From contig JACQFN010000005.1 of NCBI GenBank assembly GCA_016200045.1, positions 1 to 38,204 of the forward strand: a stretch of 38,204 nucleotides of DNA. The letters run 5' to 3'. Origin of the DNA: Nitrososphaerota archaeon. Its GTDB lineage: Archaea; Thermoproteota; Nitrososphaeria; Nitrososphaerales; Gagatemarchaeaceae. A model generated the notes under the pieces. That model was not told where the DNA came from and ran no database searches. It worked only from the letters and a program-made list of their open reading frames with translations. Below are positions 30,143 to 37,612 of this stretch, piece after piece. Position numbers and translations under genes: made by a program. Each line of letters starts with the position of its first letter. Position 1 is the first letter of the stretch.

Positions 30143-31177
30143 CTACGGGTACATTCGCACCAGCGCCCTGACCTGGGCGCGCGACAGGGTGACCTTTTCG
30201 CTCCCGGGCGCCTGGACCTCGACCGAGCCATCCTTCACCGGCTCCAGAAGGAGTTTCTCCCCGACCGACTCCCCACGGGTGACGTGCATCGAGTTCAGGA
30301 AGACCGCTATGGCGTCAGGCGGGATGGCCGCTGCGTCACCCATCAGGTGCCGAAGGACCTCAAGGGTCAGAGGCCTGGTGCGGAGCCTCTTGGAGGCGGT
30401 CGGGACGAGCAGCGTGTTCCCCTCGTCGGGGCCCGAGTAGAAAGAGACCCGCTCGACGAAGTCTCCGACCGCCTTCAACACCGTTGTTCCTCGGCTCGGA
30501 AACCCAAGACCGGTGACGTCTTGGGAGGCGATCGGTTCAGTGTCATGGTGCAGACGGAGGACGTCCTTCGCTCCGTCGCCGTCCAGGGGAAGCGCGTAGG
30601 CGCCCAGCTCCGCAGCCGACGAGGCGATCTTTGAGACACGGCGAAGGACCCCGTCCTCTGCCTCCCGGGCACCGAGGGCGAAGACTGTGAGAACTGAATA
30701 TACCCTTGGCGGCCCCCTGGCGTCAATGACATGGACCCCAGGCAGTGCCGGGAGCCCCCTGAAAGTCCGCCCGGCGACCTTGAACTCCACGACCGCACTC
30801 CACCTCATAGGGATGTATCTCCAGCGGAACAGGATAGTGTCCTTGACGTGTACAACCTCGGCGACCCGTCGGAACAACGGGAGCCTTGGCGCGGCCAGGA
30901 GCCCTGCACCGAGGACGAAGAGGACCAGGCTTGAGGCCCTGCCCCCCAAGCCCAAGGCTACCAGTGAGGCCATAACCAAGATCGCACCGCCCAGTTCCCT
31001 CGCCGGCAGTCCTTGGAAGGAGGAGACCTTGCGTGACAGCAGCGGTGAGTGGTCGGCGGGTTTTTTCCTTAGGGAGAAGTAGAGATACAACACACAGCCG
31101 AAGGCTATGAGCCACGAGCCCAGGGTCATCGACATGACCAGCAGCAGGACCGCCCCCAGCTTCAGGAGCCAGCCCAT
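30143..31177 (-). CDS. unrecognised membrane protein, third gene of the HerA-like/RadB-like operon
   Basis: I do not recognise this 344-residue protein. The N-terminus has two hydrophobic segments (about 3-35), a basic loop (SLRKKPADHSPLLSRK), then two more (about 62-98), and a soluble region of about 245 residues with mixed alpha/beta character that ends YP. In the soluble part VVEFKVAGRTFRGLPALPG and VYSVLTVFALGAREAED are the most structured stretches, and no catalytic signature is visible. Its ATG overlaps the upstream stop by a single A (TGATG), so it is translationally coupled to the ATPase. It may anchor the two soluble partners to the membrane. Confidence 0.7.
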   Translation of the reverse strand: MGWLLKLGAVLLLVMSMTLGSWLIAFGCVLYLYFSLRKKPADHSPLLSRKVSSFQGLPARELGGAILVMASLVALGLGGRASSLVLFVLGAGLLAAPRLPLFRRVAEVVHVKDTILFRWRYIPMRWSAVVEFKVAGRTFRGLPALPGVHVIDARGPPRVYSVLTVFALGAREAEDGVLRRVSKIASSAAELGAYALPLDGDGAKDVLRLHHDTEPIASQDVTGLGFPSRGTTVLKAVGDFVERVSFYSGPDEGNTLLVPTASKRLRTRPLTLEVLRHLMGDAAAIPPDAIAVFLNSMHVTRGESVGEKLLLEPVKDGSVEVQAPGSEKVTLSRAQVRALVRMYP

Positions 31178-32178
31178 CAGTGAAAGCCCTCCGTGTCGAG
31201 CGTGGAGAGCGCATGGACCGAATAGTCTTCGAGGGCAGGGTGTCGCGCGACCCAGAAGGTCCTCGCGGAGCGGCTCTCCTCCCTCTCTATCTCCTCTGCT
31301 TCCCCGTTCCTCCGCGCGCCCGCCTTCGTGAGCTCGAGGGAGAACTTCGCGTCGTGCCCCAGGATTACTCCGCCGTAGGGCCGCCTATTCCAAGCCTTGA
31401 TCGGGTCTATCGAGACATGGCTGACGACGAGCACCGCGATCCCGAACTCCACGCAGAGCCTCTGCGCGTGGGAGAGGATCATGGCGAGACCCGCGCTCCT
31501 GGCCGGGAGGTCCTGAGTGCTGGGGAAGGACGCCTTGAAGGGGGCGGAAATGGAATCGTAGATGAGGAGCTTCGCGCCGGTTTCGCGGATGACCTGGTGA
31601 AGGGCCGACTGGAAGACGGGGGTCTGCCTGAGCCTGAGCTCCACCCGGCCACCGCTGGAGACCTCCTTGGACGCATCTACCCCGTGGAGGTTGAGGAGGT
31701 CTACGACGTCAGGCGTCTGCAAGACGAACACCGACGGGTCTTTGGAAGGGACTCCGACCGCGAAGTTTGGAGAGAGGATGTCGGCGATGGGCCCGAGATG
31801 GGCGTCGGTGTAGGATATGCCGAGCCTGTCGAGCGTCCCGCCTATCGCTGTAATTAGCTCCCCTCTTGTCACTCCCTTCTTCTTCCCGCCCGTCCGCGCA
31901 ACCCGTTCGAGTTTGACATCCAGGACGGAAACATCCCTTCCGAAGCGCTTGCTCATCCCTCCGAGCCTGTAGGGGACTAGGTAGCTCGAATAGGACTGCT
32001 CGGTGTCTAGCACGATGGCGCTGTGTCCGGACGCCGCGGCCGAACAGGCAGCTTGGAAGGAGAAGATGCTTTTCCCGAGGGCCTTCTCCCCGAAGATTTG
32101 GGTGATTGTCCCCGTGGCTAAACCTCCGTCAAGGAGCCCGTCCACCGCATCACACCCGGTGCGTACTCTTTCGATCAT
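31177..32178 (-). CDS. RadB/RadA-like RecA-fold ATPase
   Basis: This 333-residue protein has a RecA-type core without the N-terminal helix-hairpin-helix of RadA. TGCDAVDGLLDGGLATGTITQIFGEKALGKS includes Walker A GEKALGKS (about 30-37); AIVLDTEQSY is the strand-2 motif, KLLIYDSISAPF is Walker B (about 220), and ILSHAQRLCVEFGIAVLVVSHVS plus RPYGGVILGHDAKFSLEL are RadA/RadB-type. An insertion of roughly 70-80 residues (ADILSPNFAVGVPSKDPSVF and nearby) separates Walker A and B relative to RadB. It could be a recombination mediator or KaiC-like switch. It lies between the membrane protein and the HerA-like gene with 1- and 4-nt overlaps. Confidence 0.82.
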   Translation of the reverse strand: MIERVRTGCDAVDGLLDGGLATGTITQIFGEKALGKSIFSFQAACSAAASGHSAIVLDTEQSYSSYLVPYRLGGMSKRFGRDVSVLDVKLERVARTGGKKKGVTRGELITAIGGTLDRLGISYTDAHLGPIADILSPNFAVGVPSKDPSVFVLQTPDVVDLLNLHGVDASKEVSSGGRVELRLRQTPVFQSALHQVIRETGAKLLIYDSISAPFKASFPSTQDLPARSAGLAMILSHAQRLCVEFGIAVLVVSHVSIDPIKAWNRRPYGGVILGHDAKFSLELTKAGARRNGEAEEIEREESRSARTFWVARHPALEDYSVHALSTLDTEGFH

Positions 32179-33395
32179 CTTCTGAGCGCCTCAAGCCTCC
32201 GTCTACCCGCCTCGGTCACAGTGTACGCGAACACGCTCGGCCCGGTCCCCGAATCCTTCGGCTCCAGGATCAGGAGCCCGTCCGTGTATAAATCGTCGAG
32301 TTCGACGTTCACGTCCGCCGGCAGGAATTCTGGCGACAGGTACTGGACGAGCGACTCTCGGGTCGTCAGCGGGAAACGGTCGACCTCCTCGAGGATCATC
32401 CTCACGAGCTGAGGGTTCGATGTCCCGTGAGGCACAGGTTCCGGGGAGAGCGGGCTCCCCTCCGGGATCCAGCGGGGCACGAAGACGGTCTTGGAACCAG
32501 TCCGGTCCGACTCCATGACGAAGGAGTTGGACAGCACCGTCTGCCCAGATTCCGGGCGGATCGAATTCCAGTAGCCTCCGGAATAGAACCTGAGGCGGGC
32601 CGCGTCCCTAAGCACGGGGCTCAGGGCGTGGGGGTGCTCAGACGAGAAGACCTCGAAGAGGGGGGCCTCCAGAAGGTGCTGAAGGAGCCTGTTCCCGTGG
32701 GTGGTCCTCGGTGACGAACGGAAGATGCGATGAGCCCCTGTGACGAACACAGACCCTCCTTTGCCTCCAGACGCGTGCAGCTTGGATACGACCTTCGCTG
32801 CGAACAGGGCGACGGCGAGCTCAGCGGCCAGCGGATACGCTGCCCGGTGGAAATCCACCAGGACGTTGCCATCGGAAAGCCTTTCGAAGTTCTCGTCGTC
32901 GGCAGCGTCAAGGAGCTTGAGGGAACTGACCCGCCCCTTCAGTTTGTCCACGTAGAAGCCTCTGAAACCCTCCACCGCCCCCAGTACGTCGCAGAGCGAG
33001 GCGGGGCTGATGGTGTTGTCCTGGCCCGCCATCTTCAGGGCGGCGGAGTTGATGATGGCCTCCTCCTCGGAAGTCAGGTCGAGAGCCGCGGTATACGCGG
33101 AGGCGACTAGCTGCGCGTGCCATGGCCCAGGCTCGACGAGCCTGAAGGAGTCGTAGAGAAACGACCTGAAGTCGTAGGTGTCGAGGATGCCCGAAAGCGA
33201 CCTGACCTCCTCCCCTCCGAGGTCGAATACTATCGGACGAAGCCCCGACTCGTGCGCAGAATGTGCCGCGACCGAAGCCAGCCTGTCGGCCCTCTCGCCG
33301 AGAATGAGCGCCTTCGTTTCTCGGCCGACCGACCCGAAGCGCGCCCGCCCCGATGACTGCGAGTATCCGAGGAACGACCGGCCCGAGTCGTGCAT
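32175..33395 (-). CDS. inactivated HerA/VirB4-like P-loop protein with C-terminal winged helix
   Basis: This 406-residue protein is a weak match that I place by layout. ALILGERADRLASVAAH occupies the Walker A position of HerA/VirB4/FtsK ATPases but lacks GK[ST]. IVFDLGGE looks like their second strand, NVLVDFHRAAYPLAAELAVALFAAKVV precedes SVFVTGAHRIF, which sits where DEAH (Walker B) is expected but has TG for DE. FSSEHPHALSPVLRDAARLRF then resembles the sensor strand region. The last 75 residues (PQLVRMILEEVDRFPLTTRESLVQYLS to TVTEAGRRRLEALRR) look like a winged helix. It is probably a non-hydrolysing partner of the RadB-like ATPase. Family assignment is inference. Confidence 0.55.
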   Translation of the reverse strand: MHDSGRSFLGYSQSSGRARFGSVGRETKALILGERADRLASVAAHSAHESGLRPIVFDLGGEEVRSLSGILDTYDFRSFLYDSFRLVEPGPWHAQLVASAYTAALDLTSEEEAIINSAALKMAGQDNTISPASLCDVLGAVEGFRGFYVDKLKGRVSSLKLLDAADDENFERLSDGNVLVDFHRAAYPLAAELAVALFAAKVVSKLHASGGKGGSVFVTGAHRIFRSSPRTTHGNRLLQHLLEAPLFEVFSSEHPHALSPVLRDAARLRFYSGGYWNSIRPESGQTVLSNSFVMESDRTGSKTVFVPRWIPEGSPLSPEPVPHGTSNPQLVRMILEEVDRFPLTTRESLVQYLSPEFLPADVNVELDDLYTDGLLILEPKDSGTGPSVFAYTVTEAGRRRLEALRR

Positions 33396-33417
33396 GACCG
33401 TCGAAAAGGGGACCGCG

Positions 33418-34304
33418 CTAAAGGGCGTTGCTCACTTCAGGTCCGGACCTCAGGTCACTATGAGATGAGACGGCGAACTTCTTCCCGAGCGTCGAAAGCA
33501 TGAGCTCGACCGCAAGCTGCGCGGTATGGTTCGCCGAGTCGAGGATGGGATTTACCTCGACGAATTCAGCCGAGGTCAGCTCTCCTGACTCGTGAAGAAG
33601 TTCCATGGCCAGGTGGGCTTCCCTGTAGGTAAGTCCTCCTTTGACGGGAGTACCGGTACCTGGAGCCTCCATCGGGTCGAGTGCGTCGACGTCGAAGCTG
33701 AGGTGCACTTCCTTCACCCCGCGCCCCGCTACCTTCACGGCCTCCTTCATGACGCTCGCCATCCCCAACTCGTCGATTTCCTTCATCGTGGAAAAACCGT
33801 GACCTTCGAACGGGATAGCGCCTTCGCCTCACCTCTGTCGAAACTCCTCCCACCGACAAGTACCGTGTTAGCTTCGAGCGCCTTCGGAGATACGCCGCCT
33901 AGCTTGGAAAGACCCGGGTGGCCGTACCCTAGAACGGCGGCGAGGGCCATGCCGTGGATGTTGCCGCTCGGCGTCGTCCTGTTGGTGTTGAAGTCTGCGT
34001 GGGCGTCCACCCAAGTGAGCCCCCGCTTTCTCCCGCCTCTCGCGAGGCCGGCAGCGGTGCCGATGGAGATGCTCTGGTCCCCGCCGACAACGAGGGGGAA
34101 GGCTCCTCCTTCGATGCACGCCGAGACCTTTTCCGCAAGCAACTCGCAGGCGCCGATGATGTCCGAAAGGCACCGGGCACGCACGTCGCCCATCGGAGCG
34201 GTCGACATGTCCGAAGCCCTGATATTGCCATGGTCCGTGACATCGTGTCCGAGCTCCTCCAGCTTGTCCTCCAGCCGCGCGATGCGAATCGCGCTGGGGC
34301 CCAT
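33418..34304 (-). pseudogene. arginase/ureohydrolase, truncated and frameshifted
   Basis: Two frames together make an arginase-like protein. The first (34304 to 33783) holds MGPSAIRIARLEDKLEELG, GGDQSISIG, WVDAHADFNT and GNIHGMALAAVLG; the second (33786 to 33418) holds KEIDELGM, LSFDVDALDP and VEVNPILD. They are joined by a -1 event at a run of five T (minus strand near 33790-33798): one extra T restores VFSTMKEID. The usual N-terminal strand is missing, and upstream GGVD before MGPSAIR has no start codon. The metal-ligand histidine of GGDHS is Gln here; the other ligands (DAHAD, DVDALD, HG) remain. Three lesions make a pseudogene likely. A sequencing error or frameshifting could account for the frame change only. 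Confidence 0.8.
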
Positions 34305-34348
34305 GTCGACCCCTCTCCTCTTCTGTCAGGTGTCCGGTGCCCGCGTTA

Positions 34349-34951
34349 TTAGCGGAGCGAGCCTTCTGGTGACCGGATCATGCGAGAAAGCCAGGCCTCC
34401 CCCCAGTCCTTGTGGAACCTGGTCTGGAACCTTGCCCTCCTGACGTACTCCACCCGCCATCCCTCGGAGAACGAGTCCCTGATCTCCTGCTGGGTGACCC
34501 GTCGAGGCCCGCCCCAGTCTGCGCGTTCGTTTTCGCTGAAGCAGAGGACCAAGAGTCCGCCTCCCGGGCGGACGGCCTCCCCGAGGCTCCATACGTAGGC
34601 CGCCCTCTCCGTGTCTGGGAAGGTGTGGAACAGACCAGAATCTAGGGCCGTGTCGAATTTCCTGCCAAGTGAGCCGAGCCTGAGCGCGTCCCATACGAGG
34701 AACTCCGCGTCCGACCCCCTCTCCTGCGCCTTGTTCACTGCCTTCTGTATCGCAGTAGGAGACCAGTCCACCCCAAGGGCCGCATGACCTAGCTTGGCGA
34801 AGTGAATAGCGTGCTCGCCGGTGCCGCACCCGACGTCGATGACTTTCCCCAAGACCTCCCCGCGCTCCCCCGCCATCACGAACTCGTCCTGGGGTTTCCC
34901 GGTGTCCCAAGGCGGAGGGATCCCCTTGTAGGCGTCGTCCCAGGTGCTCAA
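34349..34951 (-). CDS. class I SAM-dependent methyltransferase (TPMT-like)
   Basis: This 200-residue protein begins STWDDAYKGIPPPWDTGKPQDEFV, a pattern seen in thiopurine S-methyltransferase-like bacterial and archaeal enzymes, and has motif I VIDVGCGTGEHAIHFAKLG at about 37-55. LGVDWSPTAIQKA is motif II, and FDTALDSGLFHTF and GGGLLVLCFSENE follow. The substrate cannot be read. The start is TTG at 34951. It lies 45 nt from the arginase remnant and 5 nt after the LLM gene ends. Confidence 0.85.
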   Translation of the reverse strand: MSTWDDAYKGIPPPWDTGKPQDEFVMAGERGEVLGKVIDVGCGTGEHAIHFAKLGHAALGVDWSPTAIQKAVNKAQERGSDAEFLVWDALRLGSLGRKFDTALDSGLFHTFPDTERAAYVWSLGEAVRPGGGLLVLCFSENERADWGGPRRVTQQEIRDSFSEGWRVEYVRRARFQTRFHKDWGEAWLSRMIRSPEGSLR

Positions 34952-34955
34952 GGCG

Positions 34956-35891
34956 TCAGAACCCGTCTTTCAGGGTGTCGGCGAGGAGTCGGAGCATCTC
35001 CGTGTTCTCTGGGACCAAGGTCTGGAAGTAGAACCTCTGAATCCCCGCGTCAAGCTTCGAGCGGACCTGCTCCACGAACTCGTCGACGGAGCCGCAGGGC
35101 GCGTTTCTCGCCTTCAGCCGCCTGAACAGGTCATCAGGTGACATGTCCAAGCCGTACTTCGCTATCTGCTTCCTCGCGCTCACCTCCAACTCTGAACGAT
35201 TCCTTCCGATCAGGAAGGGGCCCATCTCGGAAATCAAGATGTCGCGACCCCCGGACGCGCCTTCAAGCACGGACTTCAGAGCGACGAAGGCGTCGGGAGC
35301 CGAGCCGAGAAGGTTCCATTCGTCGGCTTCCTTGGCAGCGAGGCGGACCATGGACTTCGTCTTCCCGCCGATGATCAGGTGCAGGTCCCCCGAAGGCCGG
35401 GGGAGGCAGTCGGTGTGTGCCGAGAAATGCTCCCCGTCGAAGTCCGCCCTCCCGTCCCTTATCATGGCCTTGACTATCGCGAGGGCCTCGCGGAACTGGG
35501 AGAGCCTGACCCGGAGCGGTGGGAACGGATAGCCATGGGCCGAATATTCATCCTCGTACCACCCGGCACCCATCGAGAGTTGCAGCCTTCCTCCGGAAAA
35601 TGAATGTAGGGTGCAGGCCATCCGGGCTAGAAGTGCGGGGTTCCGGAACCCCACGGGAGAAACCATCGGGCCGAACTTCAGCTTCGTGGTCGACGCGGCA
35701 ATCGCTCCAAGGCTGGTCCAACACTCGGGCGAATCCATCCCCCGCCTTCCGTCCGTCGGGAGAAGGTGGTCGGACCTGAACAGGTACCCGAATCCCAGGT
35801 CCTCGGCGAGCCGCGCGGTGCCGACGAGCTGGTTCATCGCCATTCCGTGCTGGGGCTCTAGCATCACCCCGCACGTACTGATTGAGGACAA
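34956..35891 (-). CDS. LLM-class oxidoreductase
   Basis: This protein of about 311 residues has the luciferase-like fold: CGVMLEPQHGMAMNQLVGTARLAEDLG, FGYLFRSDHLLPTD, FGPMVSPVGFRNPALLARMACTLHSFSGGRLQLSMGAGWYEDE and DLHLIIGGKTKSMVRLAAKEADEWN. It is distinct from the one at 26422 (PMVSPVGFRNP versus SILVLPQRNP). A longer frame reaches 36068 but overlaps the divergent rhodanese gene; the TTG at 35891 gives a normal N-terminus. F420 or FMN cofactor is unknown. The gap to the rhodanese gene (35892-35967) must hold both promoters. Confidence 0.85.
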   Translation of the reverse strand: MSSISTCGVMLEPQHGMAMNQLVGTARLAEDLGFGYLFRSDHLLPTDGRRGMDSPECWTSLGAIAASTTKLKFGPMVSPVGFRNPALLARMACTLHSFSGGRLQLSMGAGWYEDEYSAHGYPFPPLRVRLSQFREALAIVKAMIRDGRADFDGEHFSAHTDCLPRPSGDLHLIIGGKTKSMVRLAAKEADEWNLLGSAPDAFVALKSVLEGASGGRDILISEMGPFLIGRNRSELEVSARKQIAKYGLDMSPDDLFRRLKARNAPCGSVDEFVEQVRSKLDAGIQRFYFQTLVPENTEMLRLLADTLKDGF

Positions 35892-35967
35892 CGACGCGAC
35901 CTCCGCGGGATGGAGGGAGAAGAATCTTCCCAAAGCACTTTTAGGAGGCTGCTGTAGAACGCGTGCC

Positions 35968-36351
35968 ATGAAAACAGTCACCAAGGAGGAGCTCGTCCGC
36001 CTCATGGCTGGAGGGAGCGTAACAGTGGTGAACGTGCTGAAGAAGGAGACGTACGACAAGATCCACATCGATGGGTCTGCGTCGATGCCAAGGGCAGAGT
36101 TGGAGGCAGGCAGGTGGCAGGAGCTGGACAGGAGGAGGACGACCGTGGTCCACTGTTCGAGCTACTCCTGCGGGGCCTCGAAGGTCGCGGCGGAATTCCT
36201 GGAGGCGAAGGGGTTCGACGCCAGGACCTACGAAGGAGGGATGCAGGAATGGGCGGAAGCAGGACTCCCGACGCAGGGGCAGATGACCCCCCGCCAGTAC
36301 CTAGAAGAAAGGGCTGCGAGGCAGGCGGCCCTCTCGGGCATCTCCCACTGA
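35968..36351 (+). CDS. rhodanese-domain protein
   Basis: This 127-residue protein has one rhodanese domain. The active-site loop is VVHCSSYSCGASKVAAEFL with the catalytic cysteine in HCSSYS (about 62), preceded by the GSASMPRAEL segment. TYEGGMQEWAEAGLP is the standard closing strand and helix. Such proteins carry persulfide sulfur for sulfur transfer or tRNA thiolation. The loop has a second cysteine, which may form a resolving disulfide. The ATG follows a TATA-like CACTTTTAGG near 35936-35945. Confidence 0.88.
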   Translation: MKTVTKEELVRLMAGGSVTVVNVLKKETYDKIHIDGSASMPRAELEAGRWQELDRRRTTVVHCSSYSCGASKVAAEFLEAKGFDARTYEGGMQEWAEAGLPTQGQMTPRQYLEERAARQAALSGISH

Positions 36352-36367
36352 CGCAAAATGTGGCTCG

Positions 36368-36377
36368 GATAAATAAC
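36368..36377 (+). promoter_or_regulatory. TATA box of the small membrane protein gene
   Basis: GATAAATAAC is centred about 25 nt before the GTG at 36397, favouring a leaderless mRNA from that codon. Confidence 0.55.
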
Positions 36378-36396
36378 GGGCCAGAGCGTGGGGCGC

Positions 36397-36612
36397 GTGC
36401 ACTGGTCTCAGATAGGAGGGGCAGCCATGATTGTCGTCGGCCTTGCCGTGCTCTTCTTCTTGCGAGGCGCTCTGTGGCACTTCATAATCAGAGTATTGGA
36501 GCTTCTGGGGATTTTCATCGGGTTCGTGCTGGTCATAGTGGGAGTCGCGCTCCTGGTGGGAGGGGCCTGGATGAAGAGGGGTCCCTTCGGCTGGGGCAAG
36601 GTCGGGACGTAG
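36397..36612 (+). CDS. small two-helix membrane protein
   Basis: This protein of about 71 residues has two hydrophobic helices: IGGAAMIVVGLAVLFFLRG (about 5-24) and LELLGIFIGFVLVIVGVALLVGG (about 34-56), with a basic tail. No family is recognised. A GTG at 36388 is possible, but the TATA box at 36368-36377 favours the GTG at 36397. Confidence 0.6.
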   Translation: MHWSQIGGAAMIVVGLAVLFFLRGALWHFIIRVLELLGIFIGFVLVIVGVALLVGGAWMKRGPFGWGKVGT

Positions 36613-36642
36613 GTCTCTCGTGCAACAGAACTGAAGAATTCC

Positions 36643-36652
36643 GTAAATAACG
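36643..36652 (+). promoter_or_regulatory. TATA box of the ABC exporter operon
   Basis: GTAAATAACG is centred about 25 nt before the ATG at 36673; it shares TAAATAACG with the preceding promoter. Confidence 0.55.
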
Positions 36653-36672
36653 CTCAAAGTCGCGGCCCTTCG

Positions 36673-37608
36673 ATGCGCGCGATCGAGGTCGAATCACTCG
36701 AGAAGTCATACGGTAGCCTGAAGGCGGTCGGCGGCATTTCGTTTTCAGTGGACGAGGGGGAGGTGTTCTCCCTGCTTGGACCGAACGGGGCGGGGAAGAC
36801 GACCACCATCGAAATCCTGGAAGGGCTCAGGGACGCTGACTCCGGGAAACGGAGGGTCTTGGGCTTCGACCCTTGGAAGCAGGGGTACGAGCTCCACAGG
36901 AAGATCGGAGTGATCCCTCAGGGCTTCAAGTTCTTCCTTTATCCTACCCCGAGAGAGGCGGTCCGCTACTACTCGGCGCTCTTCGGGGTGAAAGCGGACG
37001 TGGACAAGCTGCTCCAGAGGGTACTGCTGACCGAGTCCGCAGACACCTACTTCCTGAAACTCTCGGGGGGACAGAAGCAGAAGCTGGGCATGGCCCTCTC
37101 GCTGGTGAACGACCCGGAGCTGGTGTTCCTCGACGAGCCGACGACCGGGCTTGACCCGGCCGCGAGGAGGGCCGTCTGGGAGGTAATCAGAGGTCTGAGG
37201 AAGGAAGGCAGGACTGTCCTCCTGACAACTCACTACCTGCAGGAGGCAGAGGAACTCGCAGACAGAGTGGCGATAATGGACCATGGGAAGATCATCACCT
37301 CGGGGACCCCTGGAGAGATAATCGCGAGGCACGGGTCTGGGGACAGGCTTACTATAAGGGCGGACGAGAAGCTCGGCGCGTACCTCAGGGAGAAGGCGGG
37401 ATTGGCCGCCGAATTTGACGGTCACGGGCGCGTGTCCGTCCGTTTGAAGACAAAGAACGACGCCCTTAGCGCGCTCAAGGCAATCGAGGAGTCTGGGCTG
37501 GACTGGAGCGACCTTTCAACCCGGAGGGACAGCCTGGAAGACATCTTCATCAGGATGGTCGGTGAGAACCCTGACGATCAGGGAAACGGGCGCCACCCCC
37601 CGGGTTAG
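36673..37608 (+). CDS. ABC exporter ATP-binding protein (DrrA/CcmA-like)
   Basis: This 311-residue ATPase has Walker A GPNGAGKTT (about 37-45), signature LSGGQKQKLGMALSL, Walker B LVFLDEPTTGLD and H-loop LLTTHYLQEAEEL. The C-terminal domain of about 80 residues (HGRVSVRLKTKNDALSALKAIEESG, SLEDIFIRMVG) is typical of ABC-2 exporter ATPases that move drugs, lipids or polysaccharides. The permease begins 4 nt downstream of the stop. Confidence 0.92.
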   Translation: MRAIEVESLEKSYGSLKAVGGISFSVDEGEVFSLLGPNGAGKTTTIEILEGLRDADSGKRRVLGFDPWKQGYELHRKIGVIPQGFKFFLYPTPREAVRYYSALFGVKADVDKLLQRVLLTESADTYFLKLSGGQKQKLGMALSLVNDPELVFLDEPTTGLDPAARRAVWEVIRGLRKEGRTVLLTTHYLQEAEELADRVAIMDHGKIITSGTPGEIIARHGSGDRLTIRADEKLGAYLREKAGLAAEFDGHGRVSVRLKTKNDALSALKAIEESGLDWSDLSTRRDSLEDIFIRMVGENPDDQGNGRHPPG

Positions 37609-37612
37609 GGCC

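Noticed and set aside
35892-36068. N-terminal extension of the second LLM frame
   Set aside because: It would overlap the divergent rhodanese gene, and LLM proteins start close to the CGVMLEP segment.
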